Origin: Phocaeicola intestinalis
GTDB lineage: Bacteria > Bacteroidota > Bacteroidia > Bacteroidales > Bacteroidaceae
DNA: 64,000 nt
Assembly (NCBI RefSeq): GCF_014837065.1
Contig: NZ_JACSPP010000013.1
Span: 1-64,000 of the forward strand
Reading direction: 5' to 3'
Under the pieces are notes generated by a model that did not search any database, was not told where the DNA came from, and saw nothing but the letters and a program-made list of their open reading frames with translations. This document shows, piece after piece, positions 24,602 through 33,538 of the stretch; positions within the stretch are counted from its first letter, which is position 1; each line of letters opens with the position of its first letter. A program made the translations under genes and the position numbers.

Positions 24602-25996
24602 TTACTTCAATTCTTTCCTTAGCGTTTCCATGTCGGTTATATAAGGGAATGTAGCGTTCCTGTATCCGTTAGGGAATTGAACAGCTTGCAGGTCTAAGCC
24701 TTTGATATGAACTTCTTCTGTATTTTCTAATTCGAATGTAAGGTATTCATTTCCAGAAGGAGAGAAGCCTTTGGATAATAAATCAGCAGCTGTTACGTAA
24801 GAAGGGGCTTCAGGAGTGAGCTTGTATAAGAAACGGCTTTTTTTATGATGCAATAACAGATAGGCGGGAACAGGCATGCCTACTGGCATTTGCAGGGCAC
24901 CACGCCTGAATCCAGAACGGACATAATAGAGTTTATTTTGCAAAGTCAGATGCAATTGTTTTTCATCCTTATAGTAGCCTACTAATACGAATTCTTTTTC
25001 TGCTGAATGGATAGAAGTGAAGGCGTTTTTTATATTCAGGGCTATGAATTTAGCCAAGCGGGGAGGTACGGCATTGCCAACCATTTTATAACCTTCTTTT
25101 ATGTCGTTGTAAAAGAAACGGAAACTATCGGGAAAGCTTTGTATTCTGGCGCATTCCCTTACGCTGAACCGGCGGTATAAATGCTCATATCCGACTGCAA
25201 ATATACGTTTGTGTGGGGATATATATTTCATGGTCGGAGCTTGCGGATGTAAAGGACAGTTCTTGGCTTGTGCCTGAATAGTAAATGAAACTTCATTCCA
25301 TGCACGTACCCGATTGCGTGACATGAACTTTGCATCAAACGGTCCTGTGAAAACATCATGGTTAAGCCAACGTCCGTATGTTTGGTTTACGGTGTCGCCA
25401 TCTGCATAAAAACGAGGGACTTCATTGATGTCTCCTATCGCTTTCTGTAAAGTTATATGAGCATTCTGTAAAGGATGTGGAAAGTGAAAATTGCAATTCA
25501 AGTCTTTTAGGAATCCTACGACAAATACCCGGTAACGGTCTTGAGGAATGCGGAAATCTGCCGCATTCAATAAGGCATAGCTTACAATATAACCGACTTT
25601 TTCAAGAATAGAAAGAAAAGATAAAAACGTTTGCAGATGTTTGTCGCTGATGATACCTTTAACATTTTCGATAACAAAAAATTTAGGTTGCTTCTCTTTT
25701 ATTAACCGGACATAATCAAGGAATAGCTTTCCGCGCTCGTCGTTTAAGCCAAGTTGTTTACCTCCTTCACTCCATGATTGGCAAGGGGGACCTCCGATAA
25801 ATCCGTCACAATCAGGAATGTCGGAGGCATGTAATTCCCGAATATCTGATTTGCATAAAATGGTATTCGGATGGTTGTACTGGTAAGTTTCATGTATAGA
25901 AGCCTCGATGTCATTTGCCCAAATAACTTCTATTCCGGCTTGTTCGAAACCGAGGTCTAATCCGCCACAACCTGAAAAGAATGAAGCTACTTTCAT
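24602..25996 (-). CDS. C5-cytosine DNA methyltransferase with C-terminal extension
   Basis: This 464-residue Dcm-family enzyme transfers methyl from SAM to cytosine C5. Motifs in order: FSGCGGLDLGF (I), [12 protein letters not shown] with the catalytic Cys (IV), VIENVKG (VI), QDRYRVFVVGF (VIII), the target-recognition region with [26 protein letters not shown] (IX) and YKMVGNAVPPRLA (X). After motif X, near residue 320, an additional domain of about 135 residues (GYYKDEKQLHLTLQNKLYYV to the end) is not recognised. It follows the HaeIII-like methyltransferase by 14 bases and is clearly related to it. It may be a second GGCC methylase or have another specificity. Confidence 0.9.
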   Translation of the reverse strand: MKVASFFSGCGGLDLGFEQAGIEVIWANDIEASIHETYQYNHPNTILCKSDIRELHASDIPDCDGFIGGPPCQSWSEGGKQLGLNDERGKLFLDYVRLIKEKQPKFFVIENVKGIISDKHLQTFLSFLSILEKVGYIVSYALLNAADFRIPQDRYRVFVVGFLKDLNCNFHFPHPLQNAHITLQKAIGDINEVPRFYADGDTVNQTYGRWLNHDVFTGPFDAKFMSRNRVRAWNEVSFTIQAQAKNCPLHPQAPTMKYISPHKRIFAVGYEHLYRRFSVRECARIQSFPDSFRFFYNDIKEGYKMVGNAVPPRLAKFIALNIKNAFTSIHSAEKEFVLVGYYKDEKQLHLTLQNKLYYVRSGFRRGALQMPVGMPVPAYLLLHHKKSRFLYKLTPEAPSYVTAADLLSKGFSPSGNEYLTFELENTEEVHIKGLDLQAVQFPNGYRNATFPYITDMETLRKELK

Positions 25997-26010
25997 ACAA
26001 TTATGTCATT

Positions 26011-27024
26011 TTATTCAGGTTGAATGGCACCTTTTTCTATCAATGTTTTTTTGATTTGTAAAGCTACATGATAAGCCAGGTTGACCGGAACTGCATTGCC
26101 AATCATCTTATAGCCGTAGTTTACGTCATCGTAAATGAATTTGAAACTATCTGGGAAGCTTTGTATGCGTGCTACTTCACGGACGCTCATTCGCCTGTAA
26201 AGATGCTCGTATCCTTCTGCGAACTTTTGCAGGTTTTTCTCTACTTTAATCATTTTAGGAGCTTGAGGATGCAGTTGGCATTGCCGTCCGCTTGCCTGTA
26301 CCGTAAAACCGGGTTCGTCCCATGAGCGAACTCGGTTGCGCGACATGAATATAGGAGAATATGCTCCTGTAAAATATTCATTATTGGGCACAATGCATGC
26401 ATCTCCGTTCGTTTTGTTTTTGTCTCGTGCAGGAATAGCTGTGTCTTGTAAATCCCAAATACATTCACGTAAAGTCGGTTTGTGTTTAAGCGGGGTCGGG
26501 TACTTGAAATCGTGAATGTTCAAGTCTTTCCGGAATCCGATGTAAAAAACTCGGTCTCGGTCTTCGGCAACATCGTAATCATTGGCATTCAGCATTTTCA
26601 GATTTACGTCATAACCGGCTTCATCAAATAGTTTCATAAAGCCGCTTACTGCACTAGAATGGCGTTTGGCTAACATCCCTGATACATTTTCTGCTACAAA
26701 AAACAGGGGTTGTTTATCTTTAAGTATGCGGATATATTCATAAAACAATTGTCCGCGAGCATCTTCAATGCCTTTTAAAGAACCGGCTTCGCTCCACGAT
26801 TGGCAGGGAGGACCGCCGATGATACCGGTAATGCCATCAGGAAATTCAGAAGAAGGGATATTCTGTATATCTCCTTCTATCAGTTTGACGTTAGGAAAAT
26901 TTATCCGATAAGTTGGGCATATTTTGGCATCAAGCTCGTTGGCGATTATCGTTTTGAATCCTGCATAATGGAAACCTAAATCCAAACCTCCGGCTCCGGA
27001 GAATAAACTGATTAATGTCATCAT
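26011..27024 (-). CDS. HaeIII-like C5-cytosine DNA methyltransferase (predicted GGCC)
   Basis: This 337-residue modification enzyme shows, as remembered, very close agreement with M.HaeIII over its length. Matching stretches include [16 protein letters not shown] with the catalytic Cys, [41 protein letters not shown], the target-recognition part [20 protein letters not shown] and [15 protein letters not shown]. The predicted product is GG-5mC-C. The start is placed at 27024 (MMTLISLF), 3 bases after the endonuclease stop; an ATG at 27042 would overlap the endonuclease. The three genes on this strand form one operon. Confidence 0.9.
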   Translation of the reverse strand: MMTLISLFSGAGGLDLGFHYAGFKTIIANELDAKICPTYRINFPNVKLIEGDIQNIPSSEFPDGITGIIGGPPCQSWSEAGSLKGIEDARGQLFYEYIRILKDKQPLFFVAENVSGMLAKRHSSAVSGFMKLFDEAGYDVNLKMLNANDYDVAEDRDRVFYIGFRKDLNIHDFKYPTPLKHKPTLRECIWDLQDTAIPARDKNKTNGDACIVPNNEYFTGAYSPIFMSRNRVRSWDEPGFTVQASGRQCQLHPQAPKMIKVEKNLQKFAEGYEHLYRRMSVREVARIQSFPDSFKFIYDDVNYGYKMIGNAVPVNLAYHVALQIKKTLIEKGAIQPE

Positions 27025-27026
27025 AA

Positions 27027-27980
27027 TTAATTCCAAAAACAATTTAAAGTAATAATGGTTATTGGCATACCGATTAATTGAATGTCAAATTTCAGTGATG
27101 GCTCAACATTGGTTTTTGCGTTATGTATTCGGAAAGAAAATTGCCAGCCTTCATCCATATAGAGTTCAACTGTATTTTGACTGCCTGGTACAAAATCTAA
27201 ACTAACAATTCGGGTAGGTAAGGACGCTATGGGAATAATTTTTGCGGATTTTTGCGTTTGGCTTGCCATCCCTAATGTACCATGTAGGTTATAAGATTGA
27301 ATTTTTGTATTCCGTTCTTTATCAATACTGATAATTTTGTAAAAATCATATTCCCCTAAAAGATATTCGACTAACTTTCCGGGAATGTTTTTATGTTTCG
27401 CATATTGACGCTTGATTTCATTGATGAATGCTTTCAACAATGGAATATAAATATCTTTTTCTTTGTTGGGCAATTCTTTGAATTTTAAATGTGACCTTTG
27501 ACTGGCTTTCAGATAATTGAATGTGGACTGTGTGTCTTTCCAATAATCTGATGAACAGGGTATGCCATACCATTTGCTGCCAAAATCTAATCGATCACTT
27601 AACCTGCTATGCTTTACGGCAAAATGGTTATGTTTTAAGCTTAATCCGATTTCCCAATGGATGTGATTGCGTATAATTAAGATGTCACGTACATCACCGT
27701 TTTCTCCTTTTTTATCGGCTTGTATCAATAATTCCAATACATCTTCCCCTTTTTCAATAATCCGTGGCTCTAATGTGAATAATTTGGCAACAGCTGCATA
27801 TGCACTTGTTTTATAGATATTTTGTACATTCGTAGCTAATTTATTCCATGCTCGTTGGGCTGCATAATAACTACTGTTTGTAACGATTCTTGCCGGACGT
27901 ATTTTACTTGTCTCTTCTTGGAGGATAAGTAGGCAAATAAATTCGTAAGCTCTGCCTTGGTTGTTGCTTTTGTTGCTCAT
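27027..27980 (-). CDS. HaeIII-like type II restriction endonuclease (predicted GGCC)
   Basis: This 317-residue protein is first in the R-M operon. It resembles the RE_HaeIII family ([16 protein letters not shown] at the N-terminus, [11 protein letters not shown] and [21 protein letters not shown] near residue 130-155, which has the D...E-x-x-x-K pattern of a nuclease site). The pairing with a HaeIII-like methylase directly downstream supports GGCC as target. The start at 27980 is preferred to an ATG at 28004, which lies inside the -7 element. The gene is visibly more AT-rich than glnS and the his genes, as expected for acquired R-M genes. Confidence 0.8.
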   Translation of the reverse strand: MSNKSNNQGRAYEFICLLILQEETSKIRPARIVTNSSYYAAQRAWNKLATNVQNIYKTSAYAAVAKLFTLEPRIIEKGEDVLELLIQADKKGENGDVRDILIIRNHIHWEIGLSLKHNHFAVKHSRLSDRLDFGSKWYGIPCSSDYWKDTQSTFNYLKASQRSHLKFKELPNKEKDIYIPLLKAFINEIKRQYAKHKNIPGKLVEYLLGEYDFYKIISIDKERNTKIQSYNLHGTLGMASQTQKSAKIIPIASLPTRIVSLDFVPGSQNTVELYMDEGWQFSFRIHNAKTNVEPSLKFDIQLIGMPITIITLNCFWN

Positions 27981-28001
27981 GGTTATGTTATATAAGGGTA
28001 G

Positions 28002-28009
28002 CAAAAGTA
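28002..28009 (-). promoter_or_regulatory. -7 element of the R-M operon promoter
   Basis: The minus-strand TACTTTTG matches TAnnTTTG and lies 21 bases before the endonuclease start. No clear TTTG was seen 20 bases upstream. The 120-base gap to vsr therefore holds divergent promoters. Confidence 0.5.
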
Positions 28010-28049
28010 TAAAAAATATTCGAATAATTTCATATTTTGTGTCTTTGTT

Positions 28050-28081
28050 TTTGTGATGTTGTTGGAATTGATGTAACTTTC
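28050..28081 (+). promoter_or_regulatory. Probable vsr promoter
   Basis: TTTG (28050-28053, within a T run) and TAACTTTC (28074-28081, one mismatch to TAnnTTTG) are 20 bases apart. The vsr start follows 19 bases later. Confidence 0.5.
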
Positions 28082-28100
28082 GGGGCAGAAATAATATATA

Positions 28101-28598
28101 ATGGACAAGCTAACCAAAGAACAACGGCACCGGTGTATGGCGGCTATCCGTGGCAAGGATACCAAGCCGGAAATGATAGTCAGGAAATATCTGTTTTCGA
28201 GAGGATTCAGGTACAGGCTGAACCATCCCCGTTTGCCCGGGCATCCCGATATCGTGTTGCGGAAGTATCGGACGGTTATCTTTGTCAATGGTTGTTTCTG
28301 GCACGGGCATGAAGGATGCAGGTATTCGCATTTGCCTCGGACGAATGCAGCGTATTGGCAAGCGAAGATAGAGCGGAACAAAGAACGTGATAAAAAGGAG
28401 CAACGTGAACTGGCAAAGATGGGCTGGCATTGCATAACGGTGTGGGAATGCGACCTGAAGCCGGCGAAAAGGAATGAAACGTTAGAGTCTTTGGCATATA
28501 CGTTGAACCATATTTATTTGAAAGACCGTTCCATCGTTTGTTATGAATTTCCTGAAGAAGTTTCTCCTATGGCTGCCGAGCCGGAACCGGAATATTAA
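28101..28598 (+). CDS. vsr: Very short patch repair endonuclease
   Basis: This enzyme nicks next to T:G mismatches left by deamination of 5-methylcytosine and so offsets the mutation load of the neighbouring methyltransferases. The 165 residues have the Vsr pattern: MAAIRGKDTKPEM near the N-terminus, RLPGHPDIVL with the catalytic Asp, FVNGCFWHGHEGC with the zinc-site Cys/His residues, and YWQAKIERNKERDK. It is divergent from the R-M operon and shares its promoter region. A Vsr beside two C5 methylases is typical. Confidence 0.93.
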   Translation: MDKLTKEQRHRCMAAIRGKDTKPEMIVRKYLFSRGFRYRLNHPRLPGHPDIVLRKYRTVIFVNGCFWHGHEGCRYSHLPRTNAAYWQAKIERNKERDKKEQRELAKMGWHCITVWECDLKPAKRNETLESLAYTLNHIYLKDRSIVCYEFPEEVSPMAAEPEPEY

Positions 28599-28668
28599 TG
28601 CCCAAGAAATCAGAAACAGAAAGTTATAGAAAGATTTCCATAAAAAGGTGTCTTATATTCCAACAGCA

Positions 28669-28749
28669 CATGGAACATAATACTGAAACATCTGTAAAGA
28701 TAATACAATCCGAGTGCGAAAGCAAATGTTTGGGGGAGAAAATGAGAAT
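28669..28749. repeat. Right 81-bp direct repeat flanking the R-M island
   Basis: This copy matches 24494-24574 at 76 of 81 positions. It begins CATGGAACATAATACTG and ends GGGGGAGAAAATGAGAAT. It lies 70 bases after the vsr stop. Everything between the two copies (about 4.1 kb) is R-M or repair related. Confidence 0.85.
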
Positions 28750-28786
28750 TTAATGCTAAGTCAGGATGAAATGACAAAGAAAGCCT

Positions 28787-28794
28787 TATCTTTG
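28787..28794 (+). promoter_or_regulatory. -7 promoter element before the small ORF and yitT
   Basis: TATCTTTG is an exact TAnnTTTG match about 40 bases upstream of the ATG at 28834. No TTTG partner is obvious at the right distance. Confidence 0.45.
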
Positions 28795-28833
28795 TATGAC
28801 GTTGTGTTTTTTCATAGGATAAATGTATAAGTG

Positions 28834-29439
28834 ATGAAAACGGTATTGATTTTAGTATTCTTTTGGGCATCCGCTATGTTGGGTTATGGACAGGAGCAAG
28901 TATTTGATAGTGTCTTGAAGAAGGGCAATGCGTCATTGGTATTTGACAGACCTTCCGCTGATGTGGGCTTTTGTACAGGCATGGCGGCACTGGCAGGCTT
29001 TCTTGGGTTTTCTTTACTTATTCTGTGGGTTTTGTACGATTATTCCGGAGTTTTTTATACTTTTGTATTCCGAAAATTAAAGCTAATTAGAAACGGACAT
29101 GAATTTGACTGGAACTTTGAAAGCCAATCCCGTATGGCGGGAGGCGAAAGATTATTTGCTGATAGCCTTGGGCATGATGATGTACGGGATAGGGTGGACG
29201 GTGTTTTTGTTGCCCAACAACTTGCCTTCGGGAGCTGTGCCGGGTATTGCTTCTATTATTTACTGGGCAACAGGTTTCCCCGTACAATATACGTATTTGG
29301 CTATCAACGGATTTTTGCTGTTGCTGGCATTGAAGATTCTCGGGTTGAAGTTTTGCATAAAGACCATTTGGGCGGTAATTGTATTGACGGTCTTCCTGGC
29401 TGTTATCCAGAAGCTGGTTCAGGGAGGACTGATACATGA
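28834..29439 (+). CDS. Hypothetical membrane protein, probably truncated
   Basis: The first 85-90 residues look real: a signal peptide (MKTVLILVFFWASAMLGYGQ), a short periplasmic stretch, a second membrane segment (TGMAALAGFLGFSLLILWVL) and a basic tail (FRKLKLIRNGHEF). From about 29099 the frame runs inside yitT in another phase, and the translation there has no protein-like character. The original 3' end was probably lost, leaving the stop codon to chance at 29439. No family was recognised. It follows a good -7 element. Confidence 0.35.
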   Translation: MKTVLILVFFWASAMLGYGQEQVFDSVLKKGNASLVFDRPSADVGFCTGMAALAGFLGFSLLILWVLYDYSGVFYTFVFRKLKLIRNGHEFDWNFESQSRMAGGERLFADSLGHDDVRDRVDGVFVAQQLAFGSCAGYCFYYLLGNRFPRTIYVFGYQRIFAVAGIEDSRVEVLHKDHLGGNCIDGLPGCYPEAGSGRTDT

Positions 29440-29983
29440 TGAGCCGTTTATGGCTTGCGTGCTGGGAGCTTCGTTTTGTGGCGGTGGAATCGGCCTGGCA
29501 TTTTCTGCAAACGGAAGTACAGGCGGCACAGACATCATTGCGGCCATTGTGAACAAATATCGCGACATCTCGCTGGGGAGGGTGATTCTGATGTGTGATG
29601 TCATTATCATTTCTTCCAGTTATCTGGTGTTGCATGATTGGGAGCGGGTGGTTTATGGTTACGTAGTCTTGTTTATCACCAGTTTTGTCATTGACCAGGT
29701 GGTGAACAGTGCACGCCAGTCGGTCCAGTTTTTCATCATATCCAATAAATACGAAGAAATCGGACACCGCATCAATAAAGACCTGCATCGGGGGGTAACA
29801 TTTATCGATGGTGTAGGCTGCTATACGAACAATGGTGTAAAACTGATGTTTGTCTTGGCAAAAAAACGGGAGTCGAATACCATTTTCCGCCTGATAAAGG
29901 ATATTGACCCTCATGCATTCGTTTCGCAGAGTGCGGTGATTGGTGTCTTTGGAGAAGGATTCGACCGGATCAAAGTAAAATGA
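29099..29983 (+). CDS. YitT-family membrane protein (DUF161 + DUF2179)
   Basis: This is a 294-residue integral inner-membrane protein. It has about five hydrophobic segments in the first 200 residues (DYLLIALGMMMYGIGWTVFL and onward), the signature GSTGGTDIIAAIVNKY and a soluble C-terminal DUF2179 domain (VQFFIISNKYEEIGHRINKD, then GVTFIDGVGCYTNNG). The family is widespread and its transport role is unsettled. It overlaps the preceding low-confidence ORF and is followed 24 bases later by the Crp/Fnr regulator on the same strand. Confidence 0.88.
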   Translation: MNLTGTLKANPVWREAKDYLLIALGMMMYGIGWTVFLLPNNLPSGAVPGIASIIYWATGFPVQYTYLAINGFLLLLALKILGLKFCIKTIWAVIVLTVFLAVIQKLVQGGLIHDEPFMACVLGASFCGGGIGLAFSANGSTGGTDIIAAIVNKYRDISLGRVILMCDVIIISSSYLVLHDWERVVYGYVVLFITSFVIDQVVNSARQSVQFFIISNKYEEIGHRINKDLHRGVTFIDGVGCYTNNGVKLMFVLAKKRESNTIFRLIKDIDPHAFVSQSAVIGVFGEGFDRIKVK

Positions 29984-30007
29984 AAAACTTTTTTAATCGA
30001 AATATCT

Positions 30008-30598
30008 ATGACGACAACAAGTATTGAAATAGCGCGGCAGATGGCGGGCGATCACAATGTGGCGCTTGCTAAGGAAAGTGTTCACGCATTGGCTGATATT
30101 TTGGTCGGCAGGAAATACAAGAAAGGTGAAATGGTGCTGAATGAAGGCGAAGTATGTACTTGTGTGCGTTACATCGAGAAAGGTATGCTGCGCCAGTTCT
30201 ATTTCAAGTATGGGAAGGATATGACCGAACATATTGCATACGAGAAAGGGGAGGTGGTTTGTCTGGAAAGCTATTTCCGTCAGGAGCCTACCCGTCTGAT
30301 GATAGAAGCTTTGGAACCGACGGTGCTGTGGGAGATAGACAAGGCAGGCATCGACCGTTTATCAATAGAATATGCGGATATCGGGGTGCTGTATCGGAAG
30401 ATTTTAGAGAATTCGTTGATAGAATCGCAGGTGAAGGCCGACACGTTGCGTTTCGAGTCTGCTCATGAACGTTATAACAAACTGTTCCAGCTGCATCCGG
30501 AAATCCTGAAGCGGGCACCATTGGTCTACATCGCTTCGCTGCTCCAGATGACTCCGGAAACCTTGAGCCGTGTACGTTCGGCAAGCCTGAACAGTTGA
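30008..30598 (+). CDS. Crp/Fnr-family transcriptional regulator
   Basis: This 196-residue regulator has an N-terminal cyclic-nucleotide-binding-like beta-roll (about 20-125: YKKGEMVLNEGEVCTCVRYI), a long dimerisation helix (about 130-160) and a C-terminal helix-turn-helix (VYIASLLQMTPETLSRVRS). No cysteine cluster for an Fe-S centre is seen, so it is unlikely to be an Fnr-type oxygen sensor. It is probably co-transcribed with yitT and with miaA 47 bases downstream. The signal and targets are unknown. Confidence 0.88.
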   Translation: MTTTSIEIARQMAGDHNVALAKESVHALADILVGRKYKKGEMVLNEGEVCTCVRYIEKGMLRQFYFKYGKDMTEHIAYEKGEVVCLESYFRQEPTRLMIEALEPTVLWEIDKAGIDRLSIEYADIGVLYRKILENSLIESQVKADTLRFESAHERYNKLFQLHPEILKRAPLVYIASLLQMTPETLSRVRSASLNS

Positions 30599-30645
30599 GA
30601 TGTGCGTGATAAGTGATTTATGGGTCTGTAAAGAACTGGATATTT

Positions 30646-31578
30646 ATGACATATGACTTGATTACCATATTAGGTCCTACCGCATCGGGAAAAACACCGC
30701 TTGCAGCGGCTTTGGCCCATCGTCTTCATACGGAAATCATCAGCGGTGACAGCCGTCAGGTGTATCGCAGGATGGATTTGGGGACCGGAAAAGACCTTGC
30801 TGACTATGTCGTAGACGGACACCGGATACCTTATCACTTGATAGATATTGCAGAACCTGGAACGAAATATAACGTTTTCGAGTTTCAGCACGATTTCCTG
30901 CAGGCATACGAGGATATCCGTTCGCGGGGAAAGCTTCCCGTCTTGTGTGGTGGAACAGGCATGTATCTGGAGTCTGTATTAAAAGGATACAAGTTGCTTC
31001 CTGTACCTGAAAATCCGGCATTGCGTGAAAGACTTGCCGGTAAATCATTGGAAGAGTTGACGGTTCTCCTTTCAACGTATAAGACTTTGCATAATTCTAC
31101 CGATGTAGATACGGTGAAACGTGCCATTCGTGCCATCGAAATAGAAGAGTATTACCGCACGCAGCCTGTCGATGCCCGGGATTTTCCGGAAATCCATAGT
31201 CTGATTATCGGGGTGGATATCGACCGTGATTTGCGTCGTAAAAAGATTACATACCGGTTGCGACAGCGTTTGGATGAAGGCATGGTGGACGAAGTACGCC
31301 GGTTGCTGGAAGAAGGCATTGCTCCGGAAAACCTGCTCTATTATGGACTGGAGTACAAATACCTTACCCTGTATGTAACGGGAGCCTTGACTTACGATGA
31401 GATGTTCCGTCAGTTGGAGATAGCTATCCATCAGTTTGCTAAACGGCAGATGACGTGGTTCCGGGGGATGGAGCGGCGCGGGTTTACCATTCATTGGATA
31501 GATGCTACGCGTCCGCTGGAAGAGAAAGTGGAGGAAATAATGAGATTGCTTGATACGAATCAAACCGAATATCCGTGA
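30646..31578 (+). CDS. miaA: tRNA dimethylallyltransferase
   Basis: This enzyme adds a dimethylallyl group to A37 of tRNAs reading codons that start with U. The 310-residue protein has the P-loop GPTASGKTPLA (about 8-18), the DSRQVYR substrate motif, GGTGMYLESVLKG and the C-terminal HQFAKRQMTWFRGM typical of MiaA. The start at 30646 (MTYDLITILG) places the P-loop at the usual distance; an in-frame ATG at 30613 would add an unlikely N-terminus. Bacteroides often carry two MiaA paralogues, so this may be one of a pair. Confidence 0.92.
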   Translation: MTYDLITILGPTASGKTPLAAALAHRLHTEIISGDSRQVYRRMDLGTGKDLADYVVDGHRIPYHLIDIAEPGTKYNVFEFQHDFLQAYEDIRSRGKLPVLCGGTGMYLESVLKGYKLLPVPENPALRERLAGKSLEELTVLLSTYKTLHNSTDVDTVKRAIRAIEIEEYYRTQPVDARDFPEIHSLIIGVDIDRDLRRKKITYRLRQRLDEGMVDEVRRLLEEGIAPENLLYYGLEYKYLTLYVTGALTYDEMFRQLEIAIHQFAKRQMTWFRGMERRGFTIHWIDATRPLEEKVEEIMRLLDTNQTEYP

Positions 31579-31643
31579 GATACCGGTAAGGTAGAAAATT
31601 TGGCAAATTGTGGACATTTATACAAATCAATAAATAAAGGATT

Positions 31644-32576
31644 ATGGCAGTAGAACCTACCCGCTGGGGCGTAATATACAATCCGAAAGCCGGAAGCCGG
31701 AAAGCACAGAAGCGGTGGAAAGCAATTCGCGATTACATGGAGAGCCGGAACGTACAATTCGACTATGTGCAGTCGGAGGGATTTGGGTCGGTGGAGCGTT
31801 TGGCGCGCACCTTGGCTAATAACGGTTATCGCACCATTGTTGTGGTAGGTGGCGACGGAGCATTGAATGATGCGGTAAATGGCATTATGCTGTCTGATGC
31901 CGAGGACAGACATGACATTGCCTTGGGCATTATTCCCAATGGCATAGGGAATGACTTTGCCAAGTATTGGGGATTGGATTCGGATGATTATCGGGGGGCG
32001 GTTGATGTACTTATCAACCGTCGGTTGCGGAAGGTAGATGTAGGTGTGTTTGGTTATTACGACGGGCAGACGCATGTGAAGCGTTATTTCCTGAATGCAG
32101 TATATATCGGGTTGGGGGCGCGTATCGTTATCATCACCAATGAGACACGCCGGTTCTGGGGGATTCCTTTGTTCTCGTATCTCTCTTCATTGTTTTTGGT
32201 GGCATTTGAGCGTAAGCTGTACCGGATGCATCTGAAAGTAAACGATGAACATATTCGTGGACGTCTGATGGCTGTGGCGATAGGAAGTGCACGGGGATAT
32301 GGATTGACACCTAGTGCTGTGCCTTATAATGGATGGCTGGACGTATCACTGATATATCGCCCGGAATTGCGTCAGTTGGTGTCGGGCTTGTGGATGTTGC
32401 AGCAGGGAAGGCTTTTGAATCACAAGACTGTGAAGCCTTACCGTACACGACAGGTGAAAATCCTTCGGGCGCAAAATGCCGAAATCAGTCTGGACGGGCG
32501 TGTTTGGTTTGACCGTCATTTCCCTATCGAAATAACCATTGCTCCCGAAGCATTGACACTGATAATTCCGGAATAA
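31644..32576 (+). CDS. Diacylglycerol/lipid kinase family protein (YegS/DgkB type)
   Basis: This is a 310-residue soluble kinase of the DAGK catalytic family. The N-terminal part has YNPKAGSRKA and the nucleotide-binding VVGGDGALNDAVNGIM (about 68-83), then GIIPNGIGNDFAKYWGL. The C-terminal beta-sandwich includes SLDGRVWFDRHFPIEI. It probably phosphorylates a membrane lipid such as diacylglycerol or undecaprenol-like substrates; the sequence alone does not decide. It sits between miaA and kdsA. Confidence 0.88.
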   Translation: MAVEPTRWGVIYNPKAGSRKAQKRWKAIRDYMESRNVQFDYVQSEGFGSVERLARTLANNGYRTIVVVGGDGALNDAVNGIMLSDAEDRHDIALGIIPNGIGNDFAKYWGLDSDDYRGAVDVLINRRLRKVDVGVFGYYDGQTHVKRYFLNAVYIGLGARIVIITNETRRFWGIPLFSYLSSLFLVAFERKLYRMHLKVNDEHIRGRLMAVAIGSARGYGLTPSAVPYNGWLDVSLIYRPELRQLVSGLWMLQQGRLLNHKTVKPYRTRQVKILRAQNAEISLDGRVWFDRHFPIEITIAPEALTLIIPE

Positions 32577-32593
32577 GTGGCTGTACATAATAG

Positions 32594-32623
32594 TTGGTGT
32601 ATATTGAAAAGAACTTAATTTTG
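32594..32623 (+). promoter_or_regulatory. Promoter of kdsA
   Basis: TTG (32594-32596) and TAATTTTG (32616-32623) are 19 bases apart, matching the Bacteroidetes consensus. The kdsA ATG follows 29 bases later, so kdsA need not depend on upstream transcripts. Confidence 0.65.
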
Positions 32624-32652
32624 CACACATATTTAACAATAGATAATATACA

Positions 32653-33459
32653 ATGATACAGACAATAGATGACCTGGTCCGTTCGGATAATTTTTTTCTG
32701 TTGGCGGGACCGTGTGTAATTGAAGGCGAGGATATGGCGTTGCGCATAGCTGAGCGTGTGGTAAAAATAACCGACCGTTTGCATATACCTTATGTGTTCA
32801 AGGGTTCTTATCGTAAGGCGAACCGTTCGCGTCTGGATTCGTTTACTGGCATCGGCGATGAAAAAGCATTAAAGGTCTTGGCAAAAGTAAGAAGTACCTT
32901 TGGTGTGCCGGTAGTGACCGATATTCATGCGGCTGAAGAAGCCGGCATGGCTGCCGAATACGTGGATGTATTGCAAATACCTGCGTTTTTGTGTCGTCAG
33001 ACCGATTTGCTGGTAGCGGCTGCCCGGACGGGCAAGATAGTTAATATTAAAAAAGGACAGTTTCTTTCTCCCGCGGCGATGCGTTTTGCAGCCGATAAGG
33101 TAGTGGAAGCTGGAAATCCGCAAGTGATGCTGACTGAAAGGGGAGTCACATTTGGTTATCATGACTTGATTGTCGATTATCGGGGGATTCCCGAAATGCA
33201 GGCTTTCGGGCATCCGGTCATACTGGATGTGACCCATTCGCTCCAGCAGCCCAATCAGGCTTCGGGTGTGACGGGAGGTATGCCCCAGCTGATAGAAACC
33301 ATAGCCAAAGCCGGAGTGGCGGTAGGTGTGGATGGTTTGTTTATGGAGACGCACGAAGACCCTTCGGTGGCTAAAAGTGATGGGGCAAACATGCTGAAGC
33401 TCGATTTGCTGGAGGGTTTACTCGAAAAACTGGTGCGCATCCGTCAAAGTATCTTGTAA
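32653..33459 (+). CDS. kdsA: 3-deoxy-8-phosphooctulonate synthase
   Basis: This enzyme condenses arabinose 5-phosphate with phosphoenolpyruvate to KDO-8-phosphate, the precursor of the inner lipopolysaccharide core. The 268 residues carry LAGPCVIEG, FKGSYRKANRS (the KdsA-specific Lys-Ala-Asn-Arg motif), VTDIHAAEEA, LQIPAFLCRQTDLL, VNIKKGQFLSP, TERGVTFGY and LDVTHSLQQPN. KdsA rather than a DAHP synthase is indicated by length and the KANR motif. Confidence 0.94.
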   Translation: MIQTIDDLVRSDNFFLLAGPCVIEGEDMALRIAERVVKITDRLHIPYVFKGSYRKANRSRLDSFTGIGDEKALKVLAKVRSTFGVPVVTDIHAAEEAGMAAEYVDVLQIPAFLCRQTDLLVAAARTGKIVNIKKGQFLSPAAMRFAADKVVEAGNPQVMLTERGVTFGYHDLIVDYRGIPEMQAFGHPVILDVTHSLQQPNQASGVTGGMPQLIETIAKAGVAVGVDGLFMETHEDPSVAKSDGANMLKLDLLEGLLEKLVRIRQSIL

Positions 33460-33465
33460 GAATCA

Positions 33466-33496
33466 TTGTTTATGTTTCAATAAAAGAATATCTTTG
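33466..33496 (+). promoter_or_regulatory. Promoter of serS
   Basis: TTG (33466-33468) is followed after 20 bases by TATCTTTG (33489-33496), a strong match to the Bacteroidetes consensus. The serS start is 42 bases further downstream. Confidence 0.75.
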
Positions 33497-33538
33497 CATC
33501 ACGAAAACAAGATATACGATTATTAAAAGACTAAAGAT

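Noticed and set aside
29087..29914. A 275-codon ORF on the minus strand opposite yitT
   Set aside because: It is antisense to a well-supported gene, with no domain or signal peptide.
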